Positions 44,204 to 59,200 of a DNA stretch of 64,000 nucleotides are shown here, piece by piece. Numbering within the stretch: the stretch's first letter is position 1; each line of letters starts with the position of its first letter. Under the pieces are notes generated by a model. That model did not search any database. It was given only the letters and a program-made list of their open reading frames with translations, and was not told the origin of the DNA. This DNA is from Mactra quadrangularis (Eukaryota; Mollusca; Bivalvia; Venerida; Mactridae), in the NCBI GenBank assembly GCA_025267735.1, contig CM046293.1:13230560-13294559 (forward strand), read 5' to 3'. Made by a program: the position numbers and the translations under genes.

Positions 44204-47200
44204 GTAAGTTTGATTTTACTTATCAAATTACCCTAAGAGTCTAGGCATATTTCCTGGAACATGTATTATTTATGCATATATTCCATTTTTTTTATAAAGA
44301 TGTTGAATTCAGTTTCTTTGTTGATTCAACTTTTGACCTGTTGCTGCCATGAAAATGCACAAATTATAATTGGGTCAAACTTGTCAGCACTTGCTTGATT
44401 TGACATTGGACAAGACCAATGTGACATCGGCAATTTTCACAACTTGCCAATTATGAATTATGCTTCTTCCTGATTATGATTGTACAGTATTTTCTAGAGT
44501 AAGTTTAAGCCTGATTAAGCAATTGGTTCAACCCATTAATACTTTTTAAGTCTTAAGTCTAATAGATCAAATATTCTGATCAAAGATGTCTATCTGACAA
44601 TATAAGTATATTTGGTGCCGGGACAAAACGGACCATGACAAAACGGACCATACTTGTTGGACAAAACGGACCATAGTCGGGACAAAACGGACCATTGTCA
44701 GGACAGAACGGACCATAAGAAATTAGTATGACATTTGATAAGAAAAAATATAAACGTTATTATAATAAATTATTATGTGTGTGATTAATAACATCATAGT
44801 TTAATTAGCTAATAAGCAGTCATCAATTCCAATTTATCGTCTGAGTGAACAAAGATTTTTCGACTCCAGTTTTTTTATCGTTTTATGTTTCAGGCTCGAT
44901 TCTGTGGATATATTGCATTTGATAATAAATGCATACAGCGGTCCATGTATTTACCGAAATACAGTGGATTTCCCGAAATACAGTTGATAAATTAGTATAG
45001 TGCTGTTAAAACACGTTTAAATTTTGAAATGTTGATTATAATGCTTCAAAATACATTATATTATTAAATACGACTCAAATTGATGTGTGAATAATAAAAT
45101 TAAGTGACATAAAAAATAGTTGTGACAATCTATTATTATAGTGTATTTCTGGTGCTAAATAATTACGATTTTGACAATCATAATATTTTATTGTTACTTA
45201 AAAATAGAAAATAATGCATATTATATAACATGCTTACATATCTTTTGTCAGGCTTAGTGAAGTATTCAATTCCCGAAATACACTTTGAAACTGGTCACTT
45301 ATGATAAGTGCATTGTATTAGAAATCTTAACGTATTTTTTGATCGGAAAAAATTAACAGAATTATGAGTATTACTAGAATTATTAATAAAGCCAAGATCT
45401 AATAGCTGTAATACAATAATACTTCTAATACTAATCATATATATAAACATGATATATTAATATTTTTAAGTAACAATAAAATATCTGAATTGTCAAACTT
45501 GTTATTATATAGCACTAGAAATAGTTTTACACTATAATGAATCAATGATCGATTGTTACGGCTATTTATGTTATTTTTTTCACTTCATTTTATTATTAAC
45601 ACATCATATTGGGTCACATATTAATAACATAATGTATTTTGAAGCATCATAATCAACATTTCAAAATTTAAACGTGTTTTAACAGTGCTACTATACTAAT
45701 TTATCAACTGTATTTCGGGTGTATTTTGGGAAATCCACTGTATTTCGGGAAATCTGCTGTATTTCGGTAAATACATGGACCCTGCATACAGTGTTATTTT
45801 TATTATAAATCACATTTGATTACATGTCTGATGAATATTTCTAAAAATGATGTATTATCTTATACTTTTATGTTGTTTTAAGGCTCGATTCCCGTGGATT
45901 AATTAATAAATTCATTCTAATATCCTTTGACCTTATTAATATTTTACAAAGAAAATGTGATTTTATTTATACCTTATACGCCTTATATACCTTTTTATCG
46001 TTTTTTTCAGGCATGGTTTGATTCCCGTCGATATATTACAAATTATTAAATGATACATACAATTTTCTTTTTATAATGACTTGGTTAATGTTTATTGTAT
46101 ATGTATTATTTTATACTTTGATCTAATGTTGTTTCGTTTTTTTTCATGGCTGTTAACATTCCCGTCGAAAATATTGAAATAGATTATTTATTCATATAAT
46201 TTAATCTCTTTATAATTAATTGTTTCACGATGTGCTATCACATTAATAATGGTATAAAACATACTTAGAAGTTTCACATTCATTTCCTTTTAAGTGTTTC
46301 TTTAAGACTTAAGTATCAACAATTCAACAGGACCTATTTTATTTATTTTAGTTTGGTGTTATTGAAGATATGAAATTTTCCATGAAATAAACAAACAAAA
46401 AAACACAATTACTCTAGAGTTTATTATTAAAAGTTTATTATTGAAATTGTTTGCGTGGGTGAAATTGTAAAATTGAAATGCAAATGTTACTACGTTCAAT
46501 TACACTAAAATGATAAACCTAACTTGGCTAAAGCATTGGGTTGTGTTGCCGTACTGTTGGCAACTGTAGCCTTGGGAGTCGAGTTACAGGAGTGTCATAA
46601 CTCTAGACAACCTTGCTAAGCAAGACTAAAGTTATGGCTGTTTTATACTTAGATATGTTTCAACAATAGAATGCATGTTAATATTCATAAATAGGTATCT
46701 CGATTAAAATCCATGTTCCAAACTGAGATTTAAACCCGCAATCTCTCGAGTCGTAAGCAGACACTCTACCATGTCTCCATAAAAGCTAGCTTGAAGGCAA
46801 GGGATTACAATTGTGATGAAATCAGTGATGTTTTTTGCAAAAAAATAGGCAATTTTTCACTAAGTTTCAGATAATTCAAAAGACGATAAGATTTGTGAAA
46901 AAAGTTTCTTATTACTTCTAAACTGCCTCAAGTCCCTTTGTGATTTAATAACTTAAATATAAATGCGCTTTGGTTTAATGTTGTAATCTTTGGTTTGACC
47001 ATGATTCCCGTAGGCAGCATGAACTCATGACCATATTTTAAGTAATCAATTTATAAATTAACTAGTGATGTTGTTTATTTTTTTCAGACTGATCTTCCAG
47101 TTTTTGTTAACAGATTGAACTCCTTGGAGACAGTCATACCATATGAATATGATAAGTAAGTACTTGTTTATTCCATGAAACATTATAGGAATTAATATTT

Positions 47201-50200
47201 TTCCTTGCTATGCTAGAATAATCATGCAAAACAATTTTGGCAATTTTGTATTTGCAAGGGTTGATGAATGTTCCTGAATGTGCCTGAACCATAACTTAAA
47301 TAGCAGCAACAGGTTGCCTGAACCCAAATATGGGTCATCAGGGGCAATCGGATAAACTTTAATGTCAAGCCCTGTAGTCAATTTTAGTTCGAAGTCACAA
47401 AATATATCTGTTGTATAGAAGTGTGTTCTGTTTCTTCATGTATTATACAATGTTATTTTCCAGGTTTGATTTATGTATTGATGAGGAAGAGGATCATTCC
47501 CCAGTGGAAAATCTTGGACAAGTTGTGTTTGGTGAAAGAATTAGACCTTCACCATATAAGGTAAAATAAATAGTAATATATCATTTGTTCAGCAAATTAT
47601 GTACAAAAATATGGTTGATTGTAAATTCCTTTTTATTATGTCATTTATCATGAATGTCTTTTGAGTGTTACTCTCCACTTAATAATATTTGATTGACAAT
47701 GACCTATTGCTTAGCTAGTAGACTTTACTGCTCACATAATCTTAAGAACTGATAAAACATTGGACTAGAGTAGCTTTTACTACTATTACAAATAGGGGGG
47801 GTTGTTAATTTCATTTTTTAAAGATAGCCATGTGAGACCCTGCTTAAAATATGGTGCCATCAATATGATAATAGAATCCACAACAAAAAATTTTGTGTGA
47901 CCCCATTAACCCCCCTGTACATACCCCCTGAAAGTCGGACACGCCCATTTTACACAAAAATAACAATTTTTTATATCCAGCTGTTATAAATCAATTCTTA
48001 TAGGCTTTCAATATATCAATATATAGGTTTGTTAGGCTGCTGAGTTCAAATATAAAGTCAAAATCTAATTTAAACAACTAATATGGCGGAAAATTCAAAA
48101 TGGCTGCCAAAATGACCCAAATTTTGGACATATTTGGGTATTATATTTACTGGGCATTGAATATGTTGAATCATGCCTGCAATATATCAATCTAAAGGTG
48201 TTTTATGGTGCTGAGTTCAAATATTAACTCCAAAACTAAATTTAACGAACAAATATGGCAGAAAATTCAAAATGGCCGCCAAAATAATTCATATTTCGGT
48301 TATAAACGGCACACTTTAAACATGTTACGCAATTTTTATAAATTAACTCAAGTTAATGAAATCTTAACAGAAGACCAAAGTTATGACCTTTGATTATAAG
48401 TGTGTAAATATATTTTATTTATTATATAGCTGAGGTTGAGCTCTAGAGGTATGATTAGAGGTTAAGGTCTGAGAGGTCATTTGTTCCAACCTCATCAGCG
48501 GCACATATGATGTCTTGATTGAAAAATGTGTCTTTGATTGCTTTAATTCATTAAGATGTTGATGAGTATGTGCATATAAAAAGTCTTGGCACTTTGGTTG
48601 CAAAGTAGAGTTAAAATTCCCAGGAAATTTTATAGATATTAGTAACTAAATGATCATGGGTGATGGCTGTATGCTATCATGTAAGCATCTAAGCTACAAT
48701 ATAGATGACAACTTTTTTTAAAAAGACTGTGTTGTTTTGTTAAATTCTGAAAATATAATGAAGCAATGATTTCTTGGTAAATAATGACTTTTTAGCTCAT
48801 CATTTCTAGATGCAATTCATTTACTTTCTCTGTTTCTATTTTTATTAATTTTGGCTTATGTATGTATCAAAAACTTCACAAAAAGTAAACGGACCAACAA
48901 TTGCTTTCAGTTATTTAAAGAATTGTATTCTCCAATTTTCCAATATCACAATAGCAATATGTGTCATCCCCTTTAATTCTGGTTAGCGATTTTGGTTATA
49001 TATCTATTAATTTGTTTATACTTATTTGCATTTCTTTTAACTAGCCATTAAAACTAATGATTGAGATGATGATGTTTAATTATTTGACCAACTGTGCACG
49101 GTTGAAACAAATGCAAAACATTCCATGATTAGAAAATGAGATTGCTTAAGTGACAACCGAGTAAAAGAAAAGTAAAGAAAACAATAATTTAAATAGGCAA
49201 TTACTTTATGAGGGGTGGTTGATAAAATCACAGCCAAACCAAGCAAAATGCAATGTGTTGATTGATTAAACCTTTGAATCTATCATGAATGCTAAAACAG
49301 ACAGGAAACCTTTTTAGCTCACATTTCATACACTTAGTAACTAATGAGAATTTATATATAAAGAAATAAACTTATAAATAAAAAACAGGTATAGAATGGT
49401 TTCTCCATAACTGAGGATGAGCAGAAAACATTTTTTTCTACAGAAACAATACAACAAGAACTTAAACACAAAACCTTTAAGATTACATATTTTAACCAAA
49501 TTTGCTGCTATTTTCCATGGTCATTTGACCACTAGTATATTTATATATATATGAGTTGCCTGATGATGTATAATTTAACATTACACTATTGGACTATGGA
49601 AAATACGTAAATTAATGGATCTTTGCTATAGCCTTTATAAGTGTAGGCCATCAATCTGAATTTTTTTTAGTAATGTCAGGTCTGACTTTTCTGTTGAACT
49701 GACATACCTCATAAAATATTAAGATAAAAGTTCATGCAAAACAGATTATAAAAATGTAATATATGATTATTTGCTTTATTACAATGTATTTTACAAATAA
49801 TCTAAACAATTGCATTAAGAGTGATAACAAACCATGATTCAACATATAGATTTGACCATTGATTACCAGTATACATTGAAAATGTGTTATTTTGGTGGCC
49901 ATTTTGAATTTTTGGTCATATTGGGTTGTTTAAATTAGTTTTGACTTCATATTTGAACTAATTACCTTTACAAACTTATAAATTGACATAATATTAACAT
50001 GAGTCAACACATTGAATGCCCAGGATAAGTAATTATTCGAATATGCTAAAATAAACTAGGTTAAATTTGGCAGCCATTTTGAATTTCTCGCCATTTTGGT
50101 TTCTTAAATTAACTTCCTTTTTGAATTCATCACCTTAAGAAACCTATTTCTGGACATATGGCATGTATGATTCAACATATTGAATGTCCAGGATAAATAA

Positions 50201-53200
50201 TTACCCATATATGCTCAAAATGGGTTTAATTTGGCAGCCATTTTGAATTTCTTGCCATAGTGGTTTCTTAAATTAAGTTGTTTGACTTCATATTTGAATT
50301 CTGCACCATAAGAAACCTATAGCTAGACATATTGCAGGCATGATTCAACATATTGAATGTCCAGGATAAATTAACTCCCGAAAATGCTCGTACTATGGTT
50401 ATTTTGGCGGCCATTTTGAATTTTCAGCAATATTGGTTTGAATAATTTTGTTTTTGACTTCATATTTGAACTCAGCACCTTAATAAACCTATAAATTGAC
50501 ATATTGCAGTCCAATACCATACAACTTATTGCAATTAAATGCAAAAAACTGGTAATTTATGTGAAAAATGGGCGTGGCCAACCTTCAGAGGGTATGTACA
50601 GGGGGGTTAATGGGGTCAGAAATTAAAAAGATATGCTTTTCCTTACATGTCAGTGTATGTACCATGTTTTAAACAGGGTCTCATAAAAAAGTCAAATTAA
50701 CAACCCCCCCTATTACAAATCCAGGGATTGTGGAAGGCTTTCGCTGGCTGGACTTACATAGTAACATACCTTCAAGGAAATTGGTTATGAAATGTTTTCT
50801 ATAATCTTCTTTGTGTTAAGTTGGCAGTCGTCAGCCAGTGATGAGTTTATGTGCTAAATAATTGACTAAAAGCTTGGGTCCAGATATCTAGGTTTGTCAA
50901 GGGACCTTAAGTCGGGTGACTGGTAGCCACCATTAATGTGACTGAATTTTTTTTAAAATTCTATCAGTACAACCTACTGTATTAGTGATATGATGATGTC
51001 ATTGAATGATTGATAGTTGGTTACAATATGAACCAATTGTGGCATGTCTGATCAACATGTGATCATGTTATTGTCTGGTAACCCACAGGAGAGTGGGGTT
51101 CAGGAGAGATGTGTATTGTAGTGTCTATAGAGAGCTGACATATTTTACCTACTATGTTTTCTAGTTAGCCGGATTTTTTCATCGAAAAAATTCGGCTTTA
51201 AGTTTGGCGAAAACCCTGGCGGGTGTCCAGTGTCATTAACAATTGCATTAAAGTATTTCTTACCATATTATATATTTCTGCCATTTATTGTCGGATCTTT
51301 ATGAAACTTTATATAATGTTAACATACCCTGTGATGAACAGAATTAGAAAGTAACCACAACTCTACCTGGATTTATTATGGATTATTTCCCTTTGTAATT
51401 TTTGTGTTAAAGTTTTTAAATCCGGCTTTAATGTGGTTTCCACATTACATTCCTTGTTATACATGCATATATATATTCAATGATAAGATGTTAAACTAGA
51501 AATGCCATGTAAAACACCATACACTACATTGCAATATGTTACCATGGCGATTGTTGGTTGTAAACATAAATGATTTGAACATGTCAGTAGTAAATGAGTT
51601 CATTGATTGATATTGTCAAATCAAAATCTACAGCTGAAGTTCAAGAAAGAAGTAACCTGTGCTAAAGTTTGTGAGAAGAAATACGTTGCTAAAGATGCCA
51701 GTTCTGTGAAGAAACTAAACTTTATGAGAAAAAGCATTGAGTTGAATTACAATCAACACTGGTAAGATGTCTGAATAACCTCCTTATATTATAAAGACAT
51801 TTTGTAATTTCACAAAATTTAAACCGAGGCATGCAGGATTTATCATTAAACGCTACTGGTCTACAGACTTGGCTCTCTTGAAATTTAGTTGTTGGCAATA
51901 GTTCACTTTTTCATTGATAGTGGTAAGGAAATCTATGGTAATCTTCTAATTTGGATAAAAAATGCATGATTTTGAAGAAATTTCAGACAATGAATGGGAC
52001 CCTGTTATTTAAGGTAAAAAGCTGCGATATTGTTGAATTACTTATTAATTCGACAGGTCTCTTAAAGTAAGATTTAAACATATGGTTGATTGTTCCACAA
52101 TTTTAATGAACAATTTTGGAAGATAATCTAGTACTAAAATTCACATTAAATAAAACTTTTATTGAATTACAAAAAATACTCAATAATTCATATTCTGTGT
52201 CTGTTGATATCTGTTTATATAATATTATCCTATATATCTATGTACTTAAGACCACCTGGCTGGTTCAAGCGGTAGCACACAAGTCTACTGATCGTGGGGT
52301 CATAGGCTTGATTTCCAGGAACAGTGCATAAGTTGACTGTCAGCCACTGACAGAAGTATGCTCCTAGAAAATGGTTAACAGCTAAATCCAGAGATTAAGC
52401 CTTTCCATGAACAGTGAGTAGGTTGACCCTCTACTACTATGACCTATACAGTGTGTTGCTATGGTGTTAAATCTTACTAAAACAATGTTTTTACTTTCAG
52501 GATTGTTGACAACATGCCTGTCACTTGGTGTTATCTTGTTGAAGATGGTAATAAATATTGTTCTAGAGGTTTCCCTCTTGGTTGTCAAGTTACTAAACAA
52601 ATGAAACAGAAAGACAGCTGTGTAATGAGTGTATGTATCTACTTAGATTTACTAGATTTCTGCTTTGTCTGAATAAATGTTGACTTGGGTCTGTTGAGCA
52701 GTTTGTGATGTGCAAGGTTTTACAGTCTACTTACCAGAAGGGGGTACAGCAGCATGTATAATTACCCTGAGCATTTGTAACGTTAGGGTGGGGACAACTT
52801 AACCCAAAGACAACTCAGCTCGAGAAAACACAACACCTCACTAAAGGTTTGAGTTGTCCCAGCTTTGGGTTGAGTTATCTATGGGTTGAATTGTCCCGAG
52901 CCTGTAATGTTCACTAACATTCATTAGTGAACATGCTGCAGGTTTGAATCCCACCTAGGACGGTTATACTCTTCCATTAAATTTTACAATAATGTCATAT
53001 TTCCTCCATTAATAATGTATATGGAGAAGTAGCCAGCCTTAGATCTTAAATGCAGTGAGTACTGGTTATAGACAAGGGTATAGGAAAGCTAGGTTAAGTG
53101 CACTGGTCTATGGGACATAATTTAAATTGTCAGAAATTTTATCTGCAAGGACCGACGTCTTGAGCTAAGACTTTATACTTCAATTTAAATTTAAATTTCT

Positions 53201-56200
53201 TCATTGTGTGATTCAATGCCTCTGTCCCATACACAAAAACATATATACAATTTACATAATACATAAGTAAATATACAACATTTAGTTTATAGCAGTGTAC
53301 TTATAGTGACATTTTATAATACTGTGAAGCTGACATATAATATGAATACTTGAACTATGATTGTTGTTTTATTTTCAGTCTAAATTCAATGAGAAAGATA
53401 CCTATTATTTCTTTAATCATGTAGATTTAACTATAGTATATCATTCTGGTGATAAAGAAGATTGGGGACGTACAGTACCTACTGGTGGTAGAATTATCTC
53501 GGCTAAAGTTGAACCTAAAAGGTAAATATATCAATTTTAGTAGCACAAGTATTTCAGTTGCTATGTAAAATATGCATAGATGTTTTCAGATATAATGCTT
53601 GTTGTTTAGATTCATAGAATCTCCTTACATCGCTCAAGCAGTCATGATCAGCTGAGTGTGACACATACTTGGAGCTTATCTTGTATAGATTATGAGAGTT
53701 CACGGAATGAGAATTTTAGATGGAGTTTTAACCTGAAAATGTTTGCCAGGGGCTATAATTTGGAAATAGATTTCCGGAATTTTCTATTTTGGAATCCATA
53801 CTTACGTATTATCTTTAAAGGTACTCATTCACAGATTTCAACTTAAACATCAACTTTTTCTAAATCTATCAAAATTGTTTGGAAACATTTTTAAAGCAGA
53901 AAATTAGTGATTTTATAATGACAATTTAAGTGCAAATTGACCTACAAGTACAAATGATGGTGTTTCAAGTAGAAAAAATCTACCTGTATGTTACAGTATA
54001 GACAATTTTAGTGCGTTTTGTGACTTTTATTGTATAATTCTTGCAACCTTTAGGTCATTTTGTCTTAAAATATTAAGACTTAATTTTTTGACACAATTAC
54101 AGACTCTGAATGGTATTTTGAAAATATTGAAAAATCTTAACCCTAATCAGTGACTTAGTACCTTTAAAGCAACAGGCATGGTTTGAATAACTCTTTTATT
54201 GATACATCAGCAAAAAACTAGTCTACATCCTTCTTAATAAACATATAAGTTAGACTTGTTTTTTACTGACCCTACGTTAACTAACAAAGTTTATCATATA
54301 GAATATTATGTTTACAGTATTGCCTATGATCCTAATGCACAGAATGAAGATATGTGTCGCAATGATTTACCTATGGGTATAAGAGGTGGAAAATTAACAG
54401 AAGATAAAACTATTAGATATACATACTCTGTTAAATGGGTGGTAAGTCTATTTTACTTTACTTTTTAGCTCAACTATTTGGAGGATGTATTGTAGGGCTA
54501 TCCTACTCAGTTGTGCACTGATGGTGAGCAAATTCCAAGTTGCATAACTCTAGCATGACTTATGACTGGGTTATGGCCATTTTATTCTTAGAAATTTTAC
54601 ACAGGTCTAAGGACTACCATTAGAGGTCAAATACCAAGTTGCATAACTTAAGCATGAATTTTGACTGGTTTTTGCTGTTGTTTACACGAATAACCCCGAA
54701 TAGTCAAGCCCACTGTCCCTGAACTGCTCTTGTTAAATTTATCTTGGATAATGACATCTTCTTTAGGAAAAATTGTGATACAACATAGCTGGTTGAATCA
54801 CTAGCTAGAGATGGGTACCAATTATGATCTTGCTAGCTTAAAACATTAGAACAACTCGGCTATTCCAAATGATGAACAGGTTTCTTTATACAAGTGGTGA
54901 TGATTGGTCTGTATAATTTTCATTTGTAACTATTCTGATCTTTTGTTTCTGAAAATCACCATCTTGGATTTGCTAGCTTTTAGACTCTGTAAGTTACGAA
55001 AAAGTTCTACCAAAAATAACTGTGAAGTGATTTCCTCATGGAGCAGGCTCCAGCGGAACATTGTGATTGCTTATTTATACTCATGCCATTAAGATATATG
55101 GGATTTACATTTAGGCATCTCTTATGATTAACTAGTCATAACATGAGATATTTTATAAGTTTCTTGCTAACTAATGTCAATAGAAACATTCTATTAACAG
55201 ACTGGAGAAAGTTAGGAAGGGTAGGCTCCATTTTTTATTGCACCAAGTTTTGGGAGTTTTGACTTTGGTAACATGCTGGATTTTTTGTGAATGAAAAAAA
55301 AATGAAAATTTTACATATCAAGAACTAGGGTTGGGAAGTTTTACTAAGTAGGATATGGTTGCCCTAAACACAGAATATTCGATTAAGCCTTAAGGCCTAA
55401 TGATACATGTATATATTATGTATAGGACAGTATGATAAAAAGCAGCTGTCTGTTATCTTTATGATCTATTCATATTTCTATTGATCTGTTTTCAACCCAT
55501 GTATACAAAAGAACTTGTTTATGTATATGTTAAAAAACCAATTGCATGTTCAGCATTTGGGGGGACCAGGGATTGTGAATTCCGCTTGAAATTTCTATAC
55601 TCCTCAAATATTCTTTCATGAAGAAATAAATGATTTTTATGTGAAATATCATTGTCATTGTATTGTGTACCATCATGCCTTAAACCCATGAAAATATAAA
55701 ATGTCCCCCCCCCCCATTGAAATGGTTTTTAATCTGCCTCTGATATACAATAGATATGCTGTACAGATATACTGTAGCTGTAGATAGCGTATACATGTAT
55801 ATAAAGAACAAAAGGATTTAATCCATATTTTATGCTTTTCATCAAAAGTGTGTGGAAAACTTTGTTTGTACCACATGCACTTGGATGGAAAAAACCATGA
55901 ATGTTGTTACAAATTAGGTCTATTGTTAAGTAACCTTTGTTGAACTTGAGATAAGTCATTTTGCTTCACATCTCAAATGTTTATTTATAGTCAAAAGTCT
56001 GACAACTTCACAGATTTTAGTAAATAACACATCCATAAGTGGCTTTCATTATATTTCATATATCAATAAGACAAACACGAAATGTTAGTTGTATCATAAA
56101 TAGTTTTTGTGCATAAGTCTTCTCTCCCTCATATTAAGTTAAAATGTTTAATGAAATTTTTAATCTGTCTGTGTCAGGTCTAGTGTTAAGAAAAGTACTT

Positions 56201-59200
56201 CTTAATATTTAATAGAAAACTAACCTATAGATTGTGAGAAACATAAAATACAAGTCACACAAATGATTTAAAATCATCTGCATTGTTTACTGTTACAATG
56301 AGGGGTAGGATTTTATATAAAAAAAAACACACCACGTTTTACAGTTGTACTCTAAATTGCACTTAAATTTATCATTATCAGAACACTTATATACTGACAT
56401 TAAAATGTTTTTATTCATTTTTTAAAGTTTCAAAAAAAATTGATACTAAACTTTAAATATCTTTACAACCAGTGCTAACAATTCAATCATTTTCTAAGAA
56501 ATTATGTAGAATTAAATGACCAACTACAACACACATTCAGTGATGTTTTTGTTGTTCTTCTAAGAATTATGTCAACTTTTCATCTTGTATTTAAAATATC
56601 CTTCATGTTTTATAGGAAGATAAAGACACTAAATGGTCATCTAGATGGGATTATATCTTAGAATCTTTACCTCATACAAGTATTCAATGGTTCAGGTAAT
56701 TATCATTACTTCCTTGTTTCCTTAATTAATATAAACAAAATTAAAACATGGTTCAAATTTCAAACTTGCGTCAGTGGAAGTTAGTTGCTTGTATCTTACA
56801 GTTGTAAGGCTTGTTTGTAGTTAACTAGTTGTTTCATTTCCCTGATGATGTGTGTAAATAATGATTGATTAAAAGATAATTCATGGCACGATATTAGATT
56901 TTAAAGTAGGTTTGATCAGTTGAAAATCAGCTTGCCTTAACAGTAATAAGCTGCCCAAATCCAAATGTAGATTGTCAGGGGTAGTAGGACAACCTTTAAT
57001 GTAGAGCAGAGTACTTTTCAGTTTTTGCAAAATTTGAATTTGTATTATGCGTTAATAATTATACCCCCGCTTAGAAGAAGAGGGGGGTATACTGTTTTAC
57101 CCTTGACCGTGCGTCCGTCCGTCCGTTACAAAATTTCTGTCGCAGTTTTCTCAGCAACTATAACATGCAGGAGCCTAATACTTTGCATATTGCTTCATCC
57201 CATAGTCCCATGTGGTGGAAAGCGATTTCATGCTCCTTGCTCATCTACTTCCTGTGTGTCGCATATTTTTAGATTTTTGCGGGGGTATCACTAGTGAGCA
57301 TTAGCTCACAGATTTACTTGTTTACTATACAAAAAATGTCTGGTTTTTAGTCGGTTTTCTTATTCATTTTAAGTTTTGATTTGTATGATTCAATACTACT
57401 TCAAATTATTGTATATGACCATTATTGATCTTATCTAAGTTCGTCTTTCATAGTTAAACATGTCCCAAACTTCACTTTGTGACCATAAATCCACTCTTTA
57501 TCTCAAAGACTTAAATTGTTTCCATAATGTATCTTATAAAACTTTGTAATTATGTACAAAAAACCCAGTATAAATTTGTATATTTCAGTATAATGAACTC
57601 CTTGGTTATTGTATTATTTTTATCTGGTATGGTAGCCATGATTATGTTGAGAACATTACATAAAGATATTGCTAGATACAACCAAATTGATAACTCAGTA
57701 AGTAGTTTGTATAGTATATAAAGATTTTTGTAGACATATTGATGAAGGGTAGTATGTAAACACTTGTGAATGGCCAGTTGCAGGGGTGGATCCAGAAGTT
57801 TTTTAGGGGGGTCCTAAATCCCCCCTGACCCCCTGCTAGATCCTCCTATGGGTGGGGAGTTTGTGTCTAATATGTCTGCTCTCAAAGTCTGAAATCTTCT
57901 CCCAACTTTCAATGATAGTTTAACAATGAAACCAATCTACTTAAGATGTTAGAAAATGAATTGTGCAGAAGATTTAGATTAAAGAGTTACAATTCAAAGT
58001 CTAATGTTGGCATTTTTGGACTTAGAAGTGTAACATTTATTTTCTGCTTTTTTTTTAATATTTCTATTTTTGGCAACTGCTGAAATTGATATTTTGTTGA
58101 AACTTGCTCTAAGTCTAGTAGATAATTTGTTTAACAAAGTAATCCTTTGTTTCCAAAGACATGTGACTATGGTTGCCCAAGTATATGCCAATCTTTCATT
58201 TAATTTAGTGAAAGGATTATGAATATTTAGAAATGGGAGGTCTGGCGTCATGTCTATTGACAAAAAGCAATTAGTGTTAACATTCTAAAGATTATAGTGG
58301 GTACAAAAAAACAAAAAAACAAAACGTGTTTTGGTAAACATTAAAAATGAGACAATTCATTTTAGTTAATATAATTTGTGTTATTAATTTAAACAAAATT
58401 AGCATGCTTGATAAACCACTACAACTTGGTTAATCATGCTTGTTATGGTAGAACGCTTTCCATTACACCAACAACTAAGACACAAGTAAAACATATCACA
58501 ATTGTGTATTTTAAAGTCATCCTGGGCATCCCTCGTCGCGGGTTAGTTCAGTGTATTGTTATTGTAAACAGTGTTTTGTTTTTTTGTACGCACTATATAT
58601 GACTGTATTATAGTGTATACTCTGATATTGTTGATGTTACTTTATCTCTTCTATACTTGTTATATTACAGGAGGATGCCCAGGAAGAGTTTGGATGGAAA
58701 CTTGTACATGGTGATACATTTAGACCACCAAGAAAGGGAATGTTATTGGCTGTACTTAATGGTAGTGGTGTACAAATATTCTTTATGGCACTTATCACAC
58801 TAGGTATGAATGTCTTGTTTTTTATTAAGTCATAATTTTTTATTGTTGACAAATTTAAACCCCCTGGTTCCCAATGCAGTTGAAAGTTAACATTGATCTA
58901 GAATTGGAATTAAAAATATTCTCTCTAGTTGTAAGATGTAAATGTTTGATACGAACATCTTAATCATCTTATATTAGTGACAGGTATTTTGTACTTGTTA
59001 AGATTTCTTATGGAAATAAATAAGTTTTTTTCATTGAAATGATCTTCAAGCAGGTGACCCTCAGAGTACCCATTTACACCTGGGTGGGGTGAAACAAGTT
59101 TTGGTAAATTTCATGTTCAAGGAAGTTAACATTGCCTCTAGTGGGGTTTGAACCTGGAACCTCTTGATCCTAATACTTGACCAGTGCACCTAAAACTTAA

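Noticed and set aside
48415..48603. Possible further tRNA-like SINE head (GAGGTTAAGG ... TTTGTTCCAACCTC)
   Set aside because: Boxes are too degenerate and no second copy was found; left as part of the 2.9-kb foldback element.
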